DNA from: CAZAAW01 sp964483325 | GTDB taxonomy: Bacteria > Pseudomonadota > Alphaproteobacteria > Rhizobiales > Kaistiaceae | NCBI GenBank assembly: GCA_964483325.1 | Contig: CAZAAW010000032.1 | Location: 1 to 26,752, forward strand | Length of the DNA: 26,752 nucleotides | Reading direction: 5' to 3' | The notes under the pieces: model-generated | What the model saw: only the letters and a program-made list of their open reading frames with translations | The model's database searches: none | Told to the model about the DNA's origin: nothing | In this document: in pieces, positions 16,675 to 23,351 of the stretch | Position numbering within the stretch: the stretch's first letter is position 1 | How the letters are laid out: every line of letters starts with the position of its first letter | Made by a program: the position numbers and the translations under genes

Positions 16675-17067
16675 ATGATCTTTTCGGTGGCCGCCTACGC
16701 CACCGCCGATACGCCGCCGGCGGGCTCGCCGTTGCGGCGGGCAATCCTCGACGCGCTGCGGCCGATGGCCGAGGCGGAGCTCGGCGCGCCGGTCGAGTTC
16801 GTCGTCGATGATATCCGCGTTTTCGGCGAATGGGCCTTCGTGTCGGCGCGGCCGCAGCGGCCGGGCGGCGGCGCCATCCTCTATGCCTATACGCGCTACC
16901 AGGAGGACTATGATTCCGGCGCCTTCAGCGAGGCGGTGACGGCGCTGCTGCGCGAGACGCCGAGCGGCTGGCTGGTCTACCAGTACAATCTCGGCGCGAG
17001 TGACGTCGTGTGGCTCGACTGGATCGGCCTCTATCCGGCGCCGCCGGATGTCTTTCCGCCGCACTAG
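16675..17067 (+). CDS. Small probable exported protein of unknown function
   Basis: The 130-residue product is conserved-looking but I cannot name it. From the ATG at 16675 it reads MIFSVAAYATADTPPAG, a short and incomplete signal peptide. The same frame upstream has no ATG or GTG but reads LSRLSLPVLAAVLSA, which would complete a normal signal peptide, so a non-ATG start (a CTG at 16579 is one candidate) is possible. The mature part has no cysteine and contains RRAILDALRPMAEAELGAPVEF, VFGEWAFVSARPQRPGG and LLRETPSGWLVYQYNLG. The pattern resembles small periplasmic proteins with a cystatin-like fold, which is a guess. The 36-residue micro-ORF and alkB follow closely on the same strand. Confidence 0.65.
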   Translation: MIFSVAAYATADTPPAGSPLRRAILDALRPMAEAELGAPVEFVVDDIRVFGEWAFVSARPQRPGGGAILYAYTRYQEDYDSGAFSEAVTALLRETPSGWLVYQYNLGASDVVWLDWIGLYPAPPDVFPPH

Positions 17068-17085
17068 CGACGGGGCGCGTTGCCG

Positions 17086-17196
17086 ATGATCTGGGTCGTC
17101 GCCGCAATCATGCTCTTTTCCGCCGTCGTGCTCGTCGGCCGGGCGCGGCGTCGGCTGCGGCGGCGCAGCGCGCCGGGAGGCGGCCGTGCCGCCTGA
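17086..17196 (+). CDS. 36-residue single-pass membrane micro-ORF overlapping alkB
   Basis: ATG 17086 to TGA 17194-17196 encodes MIWVVAAIMLFSAVVLVG followed by a strongly basic tail (RARRRLRRRSAPGGGRAA). This is one hydrophobic helix with an arginine-rich cytoplasmic end, a common bacterial micro-membrane-protein layout. It begins 18 bases after the preceding gene and overlaps the alkB GTG start by 11 bases, so it could couple translation of alkB. No strong Shine-Dalgarno is seen. Its coding status rests on composition and position only. Confidence 0.4.
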   Translation: MIWVVAAIMLFSAVVLVGRARRRLRRRSAPGGGRAA

Positions 17197-17821
17197 GATG
17201 CCCCCGCCCGGCTTCGCGGTCTATCCCGGCCGCCTCGACCGGCCGGCGCAGGAAGCGCTGGTCGCTGAGCTGCGGCAGGTGGCGGAGAAGGCGCCGTTCT
17301 TCCGCCCGCGGATGCCGCGCACCGGCAAGCCGATGTCGGTCGAGATGACCAATTGCGGGTCGCTCGGCTGGGTCACCGACCGCGAGGGCGGTTACCGTTA
17401 CCAGGCGACGCATCCGCTGACCGGCTATCCCTGGCCGCGCATTCCGGAAGCGGCGCTGGCGATCTGGCAGGAGGTTGGCTTCTATCCGCAGCCACCCGAG
17501 GCCTGCCTCGTCAACCATTACAGCCCGGCGGCGCGCATGGGCCTCCACCGCGACCAGGACGAGGAGGATTTCGCCGCCCCGGTGGTATCGATCTCGCTTG
17601 GCGACGCCTGCCTCTTCCGCATCGGCGGGCCGGAACGGAGCGACCCGACGCGGTCGCTGCGGCTATCGTCGGGCGATGTGGTGGTGCTGGGCGGCGAGGC
17701 CCGCCTCGCCTATCACGGCGTCGACCGCATCTATCCCGGCACCTCGACCCTGCTGGCCGACTGGTTCCCCGAGGGCGGCCGGATCAACCTGACGCTGCGC
17801 AGGGTGACAAAGGCGCCGTAA
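17186..17821 (+). CDS. alkB: Alpha-ketoglutarate-dependent dioxygenase AlkB (alkylated DNA repair)
   Basis: AlkB removes methyl groups such as 1-methyladenine and 3-methylcytosine from DNA by oxidative demethylation, using Fe(II) and 2-oxoglutarate. The 211-residue product has the iron ligands H121-R122-D123 in MGLHRDQDE and the distal His177 in AYHGVD. The 2-oxoglutarate region is Asn110-x-Tyr112 together with R199-INLTL-R205. SLGWVTDREGGYRY and PWPRIPEAALAIW match E. coli AlkB. The start is a GTG at 17186 with GGGAGG five bases upstream. It overlaps a micro-ORF by 11 bases. No ada or other alkylation-repair gene is adjacent. Confidence 0.95.
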   Translation: MPPEMPPPGFAVYPGRLDRPAQEALVAELRQVAEKAPFFRPRMPRTGKPMSVEMTNCGSLGWVTDREGGYRYQATHPLTGYPWPRIPEAALAIWQEVGFYPQPPEACLVNHYSPAARMGLHRDQDEEDFAAPVVSISLGDACLFRIGGPERSDPTRSLRLSSGDVVVLGGEARLAYHGVDRIYPGTSTLLADWFPEGGRINLTLRRVTKAP

Positions 17822-17836
17822 GCTGGGCGCCGTAGG

Positions 17837-17861
17837 GTGGGCATGGCGAAGCCTTGCCCAC
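17837..17861. repeat. Palindromic element of a dispersed-repeat type
   Basis: GTGGGCA (17837-17843) and TGCCCAC (17855-17861) form an inverted repeat, with inner arms GGC and GCC around GAA. The context CGTAGGGTGGGCA resembles a palindrome I recall seeing many times between genes of other proteobacteria. Only this copy lies in the window. It sits between the convergent alkB and VOC genes and may also act as a transcript-end hairpin. Confidence 0.55.
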
Positions 17862-17907
17862 GCGGCCGGTCGGAGAGGCCGGCTGAGCGGCGCTGCCTCT
17901 ATATGCG

Positions 17908-18285
17908 TCAGCTATTGTCGACCGGGACGATCCAGCCGAAGCGGGCGCCGCCCAGGTCGGTGAGGATGGCGAAGCGGCCGATATTGGGGATGTCGAAGGG
18001 CGCCTGGAGCACGGTGCAGCCCATCTCGACGGCGGTGGCGACCAGCGGGTCGATATCGTCGACAGTGAAATAGGTGAGCCAGTAGTCCGGCACGTCCTCC
18101 GTGCCCGGCTGCATCGGCGCGATGCCGGCGACCTGCTGGTCGCCGAGCTTGGCGAGCGTATAAACGTAGTTCTCGCCCATCGGCACGTCCTCGAAGGTCC
18201 AGCGCAGGGTCCTGCCGTAGAAGTCCTTCGCCTTGGCGACGTCATGCGTATTGAGTTCGTTCCAGTTGACGGCTCCGTGCGCCAT
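17908..18285 (-). CDS. VOC family (glyoxalase/bleomycin resistance fold) protein
   Basis: The 125-residue product has two beta-alpha-beta-beta-beta modules of the vicinal oxygen chelate fold. The first is MAHGAVNWNELNTHDVAKAKDFYGRTL in abbreviated view NWNELNTHDVAKAKDFYG with WTFEDV; the second is LTYFTVDDIDPLVATAVEMG to IPNIGRFAILTDLGGARFGW. Proteins of this type include glyoxalases, dioxygenases and binding proteins. The usual metal ligands are not obvious, so the activity cannot be stated. I chose the ATG at 18285 because AAGGGAGAAG lies upstream. It lies 113 bases downstream of the PQQ dehydrogenase gene, beyond that gene's terminator, so it is probably transcribed separately. Confidence 0.9.
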   Translation of the reverse strand: MAHGAVNWNELNTHDVAKAKDFYGRTLRWTFEDVPMGENYVYTLAKLGDQQVAGIAPMQPGTEDVPDYWLTYFTVDDIDPLVATAVEMGCTVLQAPFDIPNIGRFAILTDLGGARFGWIVPVDNS

Positions 18286-18350
18286 GTTCGCTTCTCCCTT
18301 GAGACGGTCGGCCAAGGCCTAGCAGAAGCGATGATAGGCTGAATGACAGC

Positions 18351-18377
18351 AAAAAAGGGGCGCCGGAGCGCCCCTTT
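18351..18377 (-). terminator. Rho-independent terminator of the PQQ dehydrogenase gene
   Basis: On the minus strand AAAGGGGCGC and GCGCCCCTTT form a 10-bp stem around TCCG and run into a stretch of T. It lies 21 bases after the stop codon. It is the clearest terminator in the window. Confidence 0.93.
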
Positions 18378-18398
18378 CAAAGGTTATGCCTCGCCGGT

Positions 18399-20132
18399 TC
18401 AGAGGCTGAAGACGTAGAGCATCGACGTGTTCTGGACGTCGCCGATTTCCGGATGCTGGGCGAGCAGGCCCTTGGCGATGGACGTGGCGCCCATCAGGAT
18501 GGCGACATACTGCTTGCCGTCGACGGCATAGGTCATCGGCGGCGCCGAGGAGAGCGTGCCGGTGCTGAAGCTCCACAGCGGCTTCAGGCTCGTGTCGTCG
18601 AAGGCCATGACGGTGCCTTCGACGGTCGAGGTGAAGACCAGCCCACCGGCCGTCGCCAGCACGCCCGAATAGGAGGCGTAGTCGAGCATCTGCTGGGCGG
18701 CTCTCTCGGCCGTCGCGACATTCACCGCCGTCAGGCTGCCGGTCTGGGCGCCGTTATTGGCGGCGCGGCCGCCGTTCCAGGCCACCTTGCCGCCGGAGCG
18801 GGCTTCGTCGGCGGTGACGTCGGAGCAGCCTTCGATGCCGGCGCCATAGGCGAGGCCGGTGGCCGGGCTGTAGGCGGTCGGGAACATGTTCACGCCGCCC
18901 TGGATGTTGGGGCAGGCTTCCACCTGGCCCTGCTCGCGGCGCGACACGGCACCGACCTTGTAGGGCTGCAGATCGCTGTTCGGATCGTACTCGACCGGCT
19001 TGCCGGTCTTCGGGTCGATGCCCGCGGTCCAGTTCAGCTTGTCGACATACTGGCTGGCGGCGATGAACTGGCCGTTGGTGCGGTCGAGCGTATAGAAGAA
19101 GCCGTTGCGGCCGAAATGCGCCACGACCTTGCGCGGCTCGCCATTGACCTCGGTGTCGACCAGAAGATGCACGCCGATCTCGTCGAAGTCGAGGAAGTCG
19201 CCCGGCGTATACTGGAAGTACCACTTCATGGCGCCGCTATCGACGTCATAGGCGACGGCGGAATTGGTGAAGAGGTTGTCGCCGGGACGGTATTCCGGAT
19301 CGAACATCGGCACCGGGTTGCCGGTGCCCCAGATCGTCACGTTCTGGTCGGGATCGTAGGAGCCGGTCTGCCAGAAGGCGCCGCCGCCATGCTGCCAGGC
19401 ATTGTTGTTGTCCTTCCAGGTCTCCGAGCCGGGCTCGCCCGGCGCCGGGATGGAATAGGTCCGCCACAGCGCCGCGCCGGTATCGGCATTGAGGGCGTCG
19501 ATGTGGTCGCGGGCGCCCGAATCGCCGCCGGCGCCGCCGACGATGACCTTGTCGCCGACGACCAGCGGCGCGGCCGTGATGCCGTAGAAATTCTCCACCG
19601 TGTCGACCTGGACGGTGTTCACCAGCTCGCCGGTGTCGGCATTGGTCCACAGCACCTGGCCGGTATCGGTGACCGAGATAACGAAGTTCTTGTAGAGCGC
19701 GACGCCGCGATTGGCGGGAATGTGGACGTCGGCCTTGTCGACCGCCGGGTCCATGACCCAGGCGACATGGCCGGAATTGCCCTTGCTGACGTCGATCTTG
19801 TAGACCGCGCCCCAGCCGTCGACGACATACATGGCGCCGTCATTGACCAGCGGCGTCGCCTGCAGGCCGCCTTCGGCATAGTTGCCGCCGCCGGGCAGAC
19901 CGCCGATGGCGGTGGTGAACACCGGCCGCAGCTGGGCGACATTGTCGCGCGTGATCTGGTTGAGGCCCGAGAAGCGGTGCGAGGCGTAGTTCTGGTGCAC
20001 CGTCAGCCAGTTCTGCGGCTCCTTGTCGGCATTGAGCAGGCGCTCCGGCGTTACGTCGGCCGCCAGCGCCGGCATGGCCACGGACGTCAGCAGCGCGCCC
20101 ATGGCGAGCTTGACGAGAGTCGGTTTCTGCAT
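18399..20132 (-). CDS. Exported PQQ-dependent alcohol dehydrogenase-like quinoprotein
   Basis: Eight-bladed propeller quinoproteins oxidise alcohols in the periplasm and pass electrons to cytochrome c. The 577-residue precursor starts MQKPTLVKLAMGALLTSVAM with a signal peptide cleaved near PALA-AD. Comparing by eye with methanol dehydrogenase, Trp254 (GGGAFW) could stack under PQQ. Asn272 (GTGNPVP), Asp204 in place of the usual Glu, and the catalytic Asp315 would bind the metal. Asp317 two residues on (LDFDEIG) matches the extra Asp of lanthanide enzymes. The Trp before the catalytic Asp is Leu314. The vicinal Cys-Cys is absent; Cys407 and Cys436 are the only cysteines. I chose the ATG at 20132 because GGAG lies nine bases upstream. 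No cytochrome, xoxJ or pqq gene is adjacent. Confidence 0.87.
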   Translation of the reverse strand: MQKPTLVKLAMGALLTSVAMPALAADVTPERLLNADKEPQNWLTVHQNYASHRFSGLNQITRDNVAQLRPVFTTAIGGLPGGGNYAEGGLQATPLVNDGAMYVVDGWGAVYKIDVSKGNSGHVAWVMDPAVDKADVHIPANRGVALYKNFVISVTDTGQVLWTNADTGELVNTVQVDTVENFYGITAAPLVVGDKVIVGGAGGDSGARDHIDALNADTGAALWRTYSIPAPGEPGSETWKDNNNAWQHGGGAFWQTGSYDPDQNVTIWGTGNPVPMFDPEYRPGDNLFTNSAVAYDVDSGAMKWYFQYTPGDFLDFDEIGVHLLVDTEVNGEPRKVVAHFGRNGFFYTLDRTNGQFIAASQYVDKLNWTAGIDPKTGKPVEYDPNSDLQPYKVGAVSRREQGQVEACPNIQGGVNMFPTAYSPATGLAYGAGIEGCSDVTADEARSGGKVAWNGGRAANNGAQTGSLTAVNVATAERAAQQMLDYASYSGVLATAGGLVFTSTVEGTVMAFDDTSLKPLWSFSTGTLSSAPPMTYAVDGKQYVAILMGATSIAKGLLAQHPEIGDVQNTSMLYVFSL

Positions 20133-20169
20133 GGCAATCGTCTCCATCCTTGCGAGCCTGTTTGTCAGC

Positions 20170-20216
20170 TCCACTTATTATGTGGATGTGATACGACTGG
20201 CCCGGGCATGTCGCAA
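20170..20216 (-). promoter_or_regulatory. Candidate promoter with dyad for PQQ dehydrogenase
   Basis: On the minus strand TTGCGA (20216-20211) and TATCAC (20193-20188) are 17 bases apart. The dyad TCCAC-TTATTAT-GTGGA (20170-20186) covers the predicted start site near 20181 and is AT-rich in a GC-rich setting. This placement would suit a repressor site. Judged by eye. Confidence 0.45.
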
Positions 20217-20243
20217 GGCTGAATCCTAGTGTGACCTTATGAA

Positions 20244-20822
20244 ATGACTGCCGCCACCCTCAGCCCCGCCTCGAACCTCTTGCCGCGCTGGCGCTGGCCG
20301 GTGGTGACGCCGCTGGTGTTCCTGCTCGCCGCGGCGGCGACGGCGCTGCAATATGTCGTGCCGGGCTGGACCGAGGCGCTGGCGCGGCGCCCGGATGAGC
20401 TGCTGACGGCGCCATGGCGGCTGCTGACGGCGCTGTTCGTCCATGTCGACGGCACGGCGCAGATCGTCGTCGACTTCGCCGCCATCGCCATCGTCGGCAC
20501 GCTGGCGGAATGGATCTTCGGCCGCTGGCGCTGGCTGGTGCTCTATTTCGGCTGCGGCATCCTGGCGGGGCTGATCGCCCTCGCCTGGGAGCCATCCGGC
20601 GGCGGCAGCTCGATCGCCTCGGCGGGACTGCTCGGCGGCCTTGCCGGCTTCGCGGTGCTGCACCGGCCGCCCTGGCCGTTCCAGCCGCGCCTCGGCGGTG
20701 CGGTGATCCTGGCGCTCGGCTTCGGCCTCGCCGTCACCGCCGATATCCACGGACCGCCGATCCTTGCCGGCGCCCTGCTAAGTCTACTTCTCGGCGCCCG
20801 GCCGTCGGCGGTCAGGAGCTGA
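20244..20822 (+). CDS. Rhomboid-like intramembrane serine protease
   Basis: Rhomboids cleave membrane proteins within the lipid bilayer. The 192-residue product has about six hydrophobic segments. It has the rhomboid signature layout: LLTALFVHVDG before TM2, then GTLAEWIFGRWRWLVLYF. ASAGLLGG carries the probable nucleophile Ser126, aligned with the GASG motif, and the last helix has ADIHGPPILAG with His169. The Asn usual in the H-x-x-x-N part of TM2 appears to be Asp77. It is short for a full rhomboid but has no extra domains, which fits the minimal 6-TM type. It is divergent from the PQQ dehydrogenase and its 3' end overlaps maeB by 11 bases. The Shine-Dalgarno is weak. Confidence 0.72.
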   Translation: MTAATLSPASNLLPRWRWPVVTPLVFLLAAAATALQYVVPGWTEALARRPDELLTAPWRLLTALFVHVDGTAQIVVDFAAIAIVGTLAEWIFGRWRWLVLYFGCGILAGLIALAWEPSGGGSSIASAGLLGGLAGFAVLHRPPWPFQPRLGGAVILALGFGLAVTADIHGPPILAGALLSLLLGARPSAVRS

Positions 20823-23097
20823 TATTGTAGGCGGCGAGCGCCGCCATGTTGACGATGTCGGAATCCTTGGAGCCGAGCGACAGGATCTGCACCGGCTTGG
20901 CGAGGCCGACAAGCAGCGGCCCGATCACGGTCGCGCCGCCCAGCTCCTGCAGCATCTTGGTGCTGATCGAGGCGGAGTGGAACGCCGGCATGACGAGTAC
21001 ATTGGCCGGACCCGACAGGCGGCAGAACGGGTAGAGCGACATGACGTCCATGTTGAGCGCCACGTCGGCCGCCATCTCGCCGTCGAACTCGAAATCGACA
21101 TTGCGGCGGTTGAGGATCTGCACCGCCTCCTTGACCCGCTCGGAGCGCTCGCCCTTCGGGTGGCCGAAGGTCGAATAGGCGAGCATGGCGACGCGCGGGT
21201 CGTAGCCGAGCCGCCGCGCCACGCCGGCCGCCTCGACGGCGATATCGGCCAGCTCCTCGGCATTGGGCATGTCGGTGACGGCGGTATCGGCGACCAGCGC
21301 CGTGCGGCCGCGCGACAGCACCAGCGACACGGCGATCACCCGGTGGCCGGGCGCCGGGTCGATGACGCGGCGGAAATCCTCCAGCACCGTCTGGTAGTTG
21401 CGCGTGATGCCGGAGACGATGGCGTCGGCATCGCCGAGCGCCACCATGGCGGCGCCGAAATGGTTGCGGTCGGTATTGATCAGGCGCTGGCAGTCGCGGA
21501 ACAGGTAGCCCTCGCGCTGCAGCCGCGAATAGAGGAAGTCGGCATAGGCGCGGTTGCGGTGCGACAGGCGGGCGTTGAGGATCTCGATGCCCTCGCGCAG
21601 ATCGATGCCGGCGGCGGTCGCCTTCTGCCGCACGTCTTCCTCGCGGCCGATCAGCACCGCCGTGCCGAGCTTCTGCGCCGCGAAGCTCGCCGCGGCGCGG
21701 ATCACCTGCTCCTCCTCGCCCTCGGCGAAGACCACCCGCTTCGGCGCCTGGCGGACGCCTTCATAGATGCGCTGCAGGGTCGAGACGATCGGATCGCGGC
21801 GCGCCGACAGCTCCAGCCGGTAGGCGTTCATGTCCTCGATCTGCCGCCGCGCGACGCCCGATTCCATTGCCGCGCGGGCGACGGCCGGCGGCACCTCGCT
21901 GATCAGGCGCGGGTCGAACGGCACCGGGATGATGTAGTCGCTGCCGAACTTGGGACGCTTGCCCTGGTAGGCGGCGGCCACCTCGTCCGGCACGTCGGCG
22001 CGCGCCAACGCCGCCAGCGCCTCGGCGGCGGCGACCTTCATCGCCTCGTTGATGGTCGAGGCGCGCACGTCGAGGGCGCCGCGGAAGATGTAGGGGAAGC
22101 CGAGGACGTTGTTGATCTGGTTGGGATAGTCGGAGCGGCCGGTGGCCATGATGGCGTCGTCGCGGATCTCCGCCACTTCCTCCGGGGTGATCTCCGGATC
22201 GGGGTTGGCCATGGCGAAGATGATCGGATTGGCCGCCATGGAGCGCACCATCTCGGCGGTCAGCGCGCCCTTGGCGGAGAGGCCGAAGAAGACATCCGCG
22301 CCCTCCATCGCCTCGGCCAGCGTGCGCCGGTCGGTCTCGACCGCGTGCGCCGACTTCCACTGGTTCATGCCCTCGCTGCGGCCCTTCCAGACGACGCCCT
22401 TGGTGTCGCACAGGGTGACGTTCTCCGGCCGCATGCCCATCGCCTTGACCAGCTCGATGCAGGCGATGCCGGCGGAGCCGGCGCCGTTGCAGACGAGCCG
22501 CGTCGTGGCGATGTCGCGCCCGGTGAGGTGGAGGGCGTTGAGGAGGCCGGCCGCCGAGATGATCGCCGTGCCGTGCTGGTCGTCATGGAACACCGGGATG
22601 TCCATGAGCTCGCGCAGCCGGCTCTCGATGATGAAGCAGTCCGGCGCCTTGATGTCCTCCAGGTTGATGCCGCCGAAGGACGGTCCGAGATAGCGCACGC
22701 TGTCGATGAAGGCGTCGACATCCTCGGTGTCGATCTCCAGGTCGATCGAATCGACGTCGGCGAAGCGCTTGAAGAGCACCGCCTTGCCCTCCATCACCGG
22801 CTTGGAGGCGAGCGGGCCGAGATTGCCGAGGCCGAGAATGGCGGTGCCGTTGGTGATCACCGCCACAAGGTTGCCGCGCGAAGTATAGTCGTAGGCGCGG
22901 CTGCCGTCCTCGGCGATGGCCCGCACCGGCGCGGCGACGCCGGGCGAATAGGCGAGCGACAGGTCGCGCTGCGTCGCCATCGGCTTGGTCGGGGTGATCT
23001 CCAGCTTGCCGGGCCGGCCGCGCGCGTGGAATTGCAGGGCTTCCTGGTCGGTCAGCAGCGCTTTGCCGCTGCCCGGACGCATCGCTTTGTCGGCCAT
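20812..23097 (-). CDS. maeB: NADP-dependent malic enzyme with C-terminal phosphotransacetylase domain
   Basis: The malic enzyme part oxidatively decarboxylates malate to pyruvate with NADP and links the TCA cycle to pyruvate and NADPH. The 761-residue product has the malic domain at about 15-170 (LAYSPGVAAPV), FHDDQHGTA (170-178), and the dinucleotide loop GAGSAG at 205-210. ANPDPEITPEE and the NNVLGFPYIFRGALD segment follow. From about 435 it carries a phosphotransacetylase-like domain (VVFAEGEEEQVIRAA, GATVIGPLLVGL), the usual layout of proteobacterial MaeB. In studied homologues that domain binds acetyl-CoA for regulation rather than catalysis. I chose the ATG at 23097, close to the family start. 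It is divergent from mutS. Confidence 0.95.
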   Translation of the reverse strand: MADKAMRPGSGKALLTDQEALQFHARGRPGKLEITPTKPMATQRDLSLAYSPGVAAPVRAIAEDGSRAYDYTSRGNLVAVITNGTAILGLGNLGPLASKPVMEGKAVLFKRFADVDSIDLEIDTEDVDAFIDSVRYLGPSFGGINLEDIKAPDCFIIESRLRELMDIPVFHDDQHGTAIISAAGLLNALHLTGRDIATTRLVCNGAGSAGIACIELVKAMGMRPENVTLCDTKGVVWKGRSEGMNQWKSAHAVETDRRTLAEAMEGADVFFGLSAKGALTAEMVRSMAANPIIFAMANPDPEITPEEVAEIRDDAIMATGRSDYPNQINNVLGFPYIFRGALDVRASTINEAMKVAAAEALAALARADVPDEVAAAYQGKRPKFGSDYIIPVPFDPRLISEVPPAVARAAMESGVARRQIEDMNAYRLELSARRDPIVSTLQRIYEGVRQAPKRVVFAEGEEEQVIRAAASFAAQKLGTAVLIGREEDVRQKATAAGIDLREGIEILNARLSHRNRAYADFLYSRLQREGYLFRDCQRLINTDRNHFGAAMVALGDADAIVSGITRNYQTVLEDFRRVIDPAPGHRVIAVSLVLSRGRTALVADTAVTDMPNAEELADIAVEAAGVARRLGYDPRVAMLAYSTFGHPKGERSERVKEAVQILNRRNVDFEFDGEMAADVALNMDVMSLYPFCRLSGPANVLVMPAFHSASISTKMLQELGGATVIGPLLVGLAKPVQILSLGSKDSDIVNMAALAAYNISS

Positions 23098-23181
23098 GGT
23101 GGGCGGAAAGATCCTTGGATGGACGCCGGGCCGGCGCAACGACAGCGCCGGCGGCGTCGAAAATGACGGGCAGGGGCCGCG

Positions 23182-23209
23182 AACATAGCAAAGGTCCCGC
23201 CTATCTCAA
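23182..23209 (-). promoter_or_regulatory. Sigma-70 type promoter of maeB
   Basis: On the minus strand TTGAGA (23209-23204) and TATGTT (23187-23182) are 16 bases apart, with the flanks CTTGAG and GCTATGTTC common in alphaproteobacterial housekeeping promoters. The predicted leader is about 78 bases. Confidence 0.6.
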
Positions 23210-23351
23210 GCTTTCCGCGAGGTTTTTTGCCGGCCGGCGCCCGGCTTCGTGTCCACAGCCGCAGCGGCTGCGGCGCGTGCGGCGGACGGCCGGCTTTGCT
23301 AGCCTGCGGCAGCGGCCGGCGATGCGTCGTCGCGGCCCCCGCAGCGAGCCC

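Noticed and set aside
18453..20222. Plus-strand open frame of 589 codons antisense to the PQQ dehydrogenase
   Set aside because: The minus-strand gene has a signal peptide, propeller motifs and a terminator; the antisense frame has none.
20977..23166. Plus-strand open frame of 729 codons antisense to maeB
   Set aside because: Composition is a mirror of GC-rich maeB codons and there is no domain.
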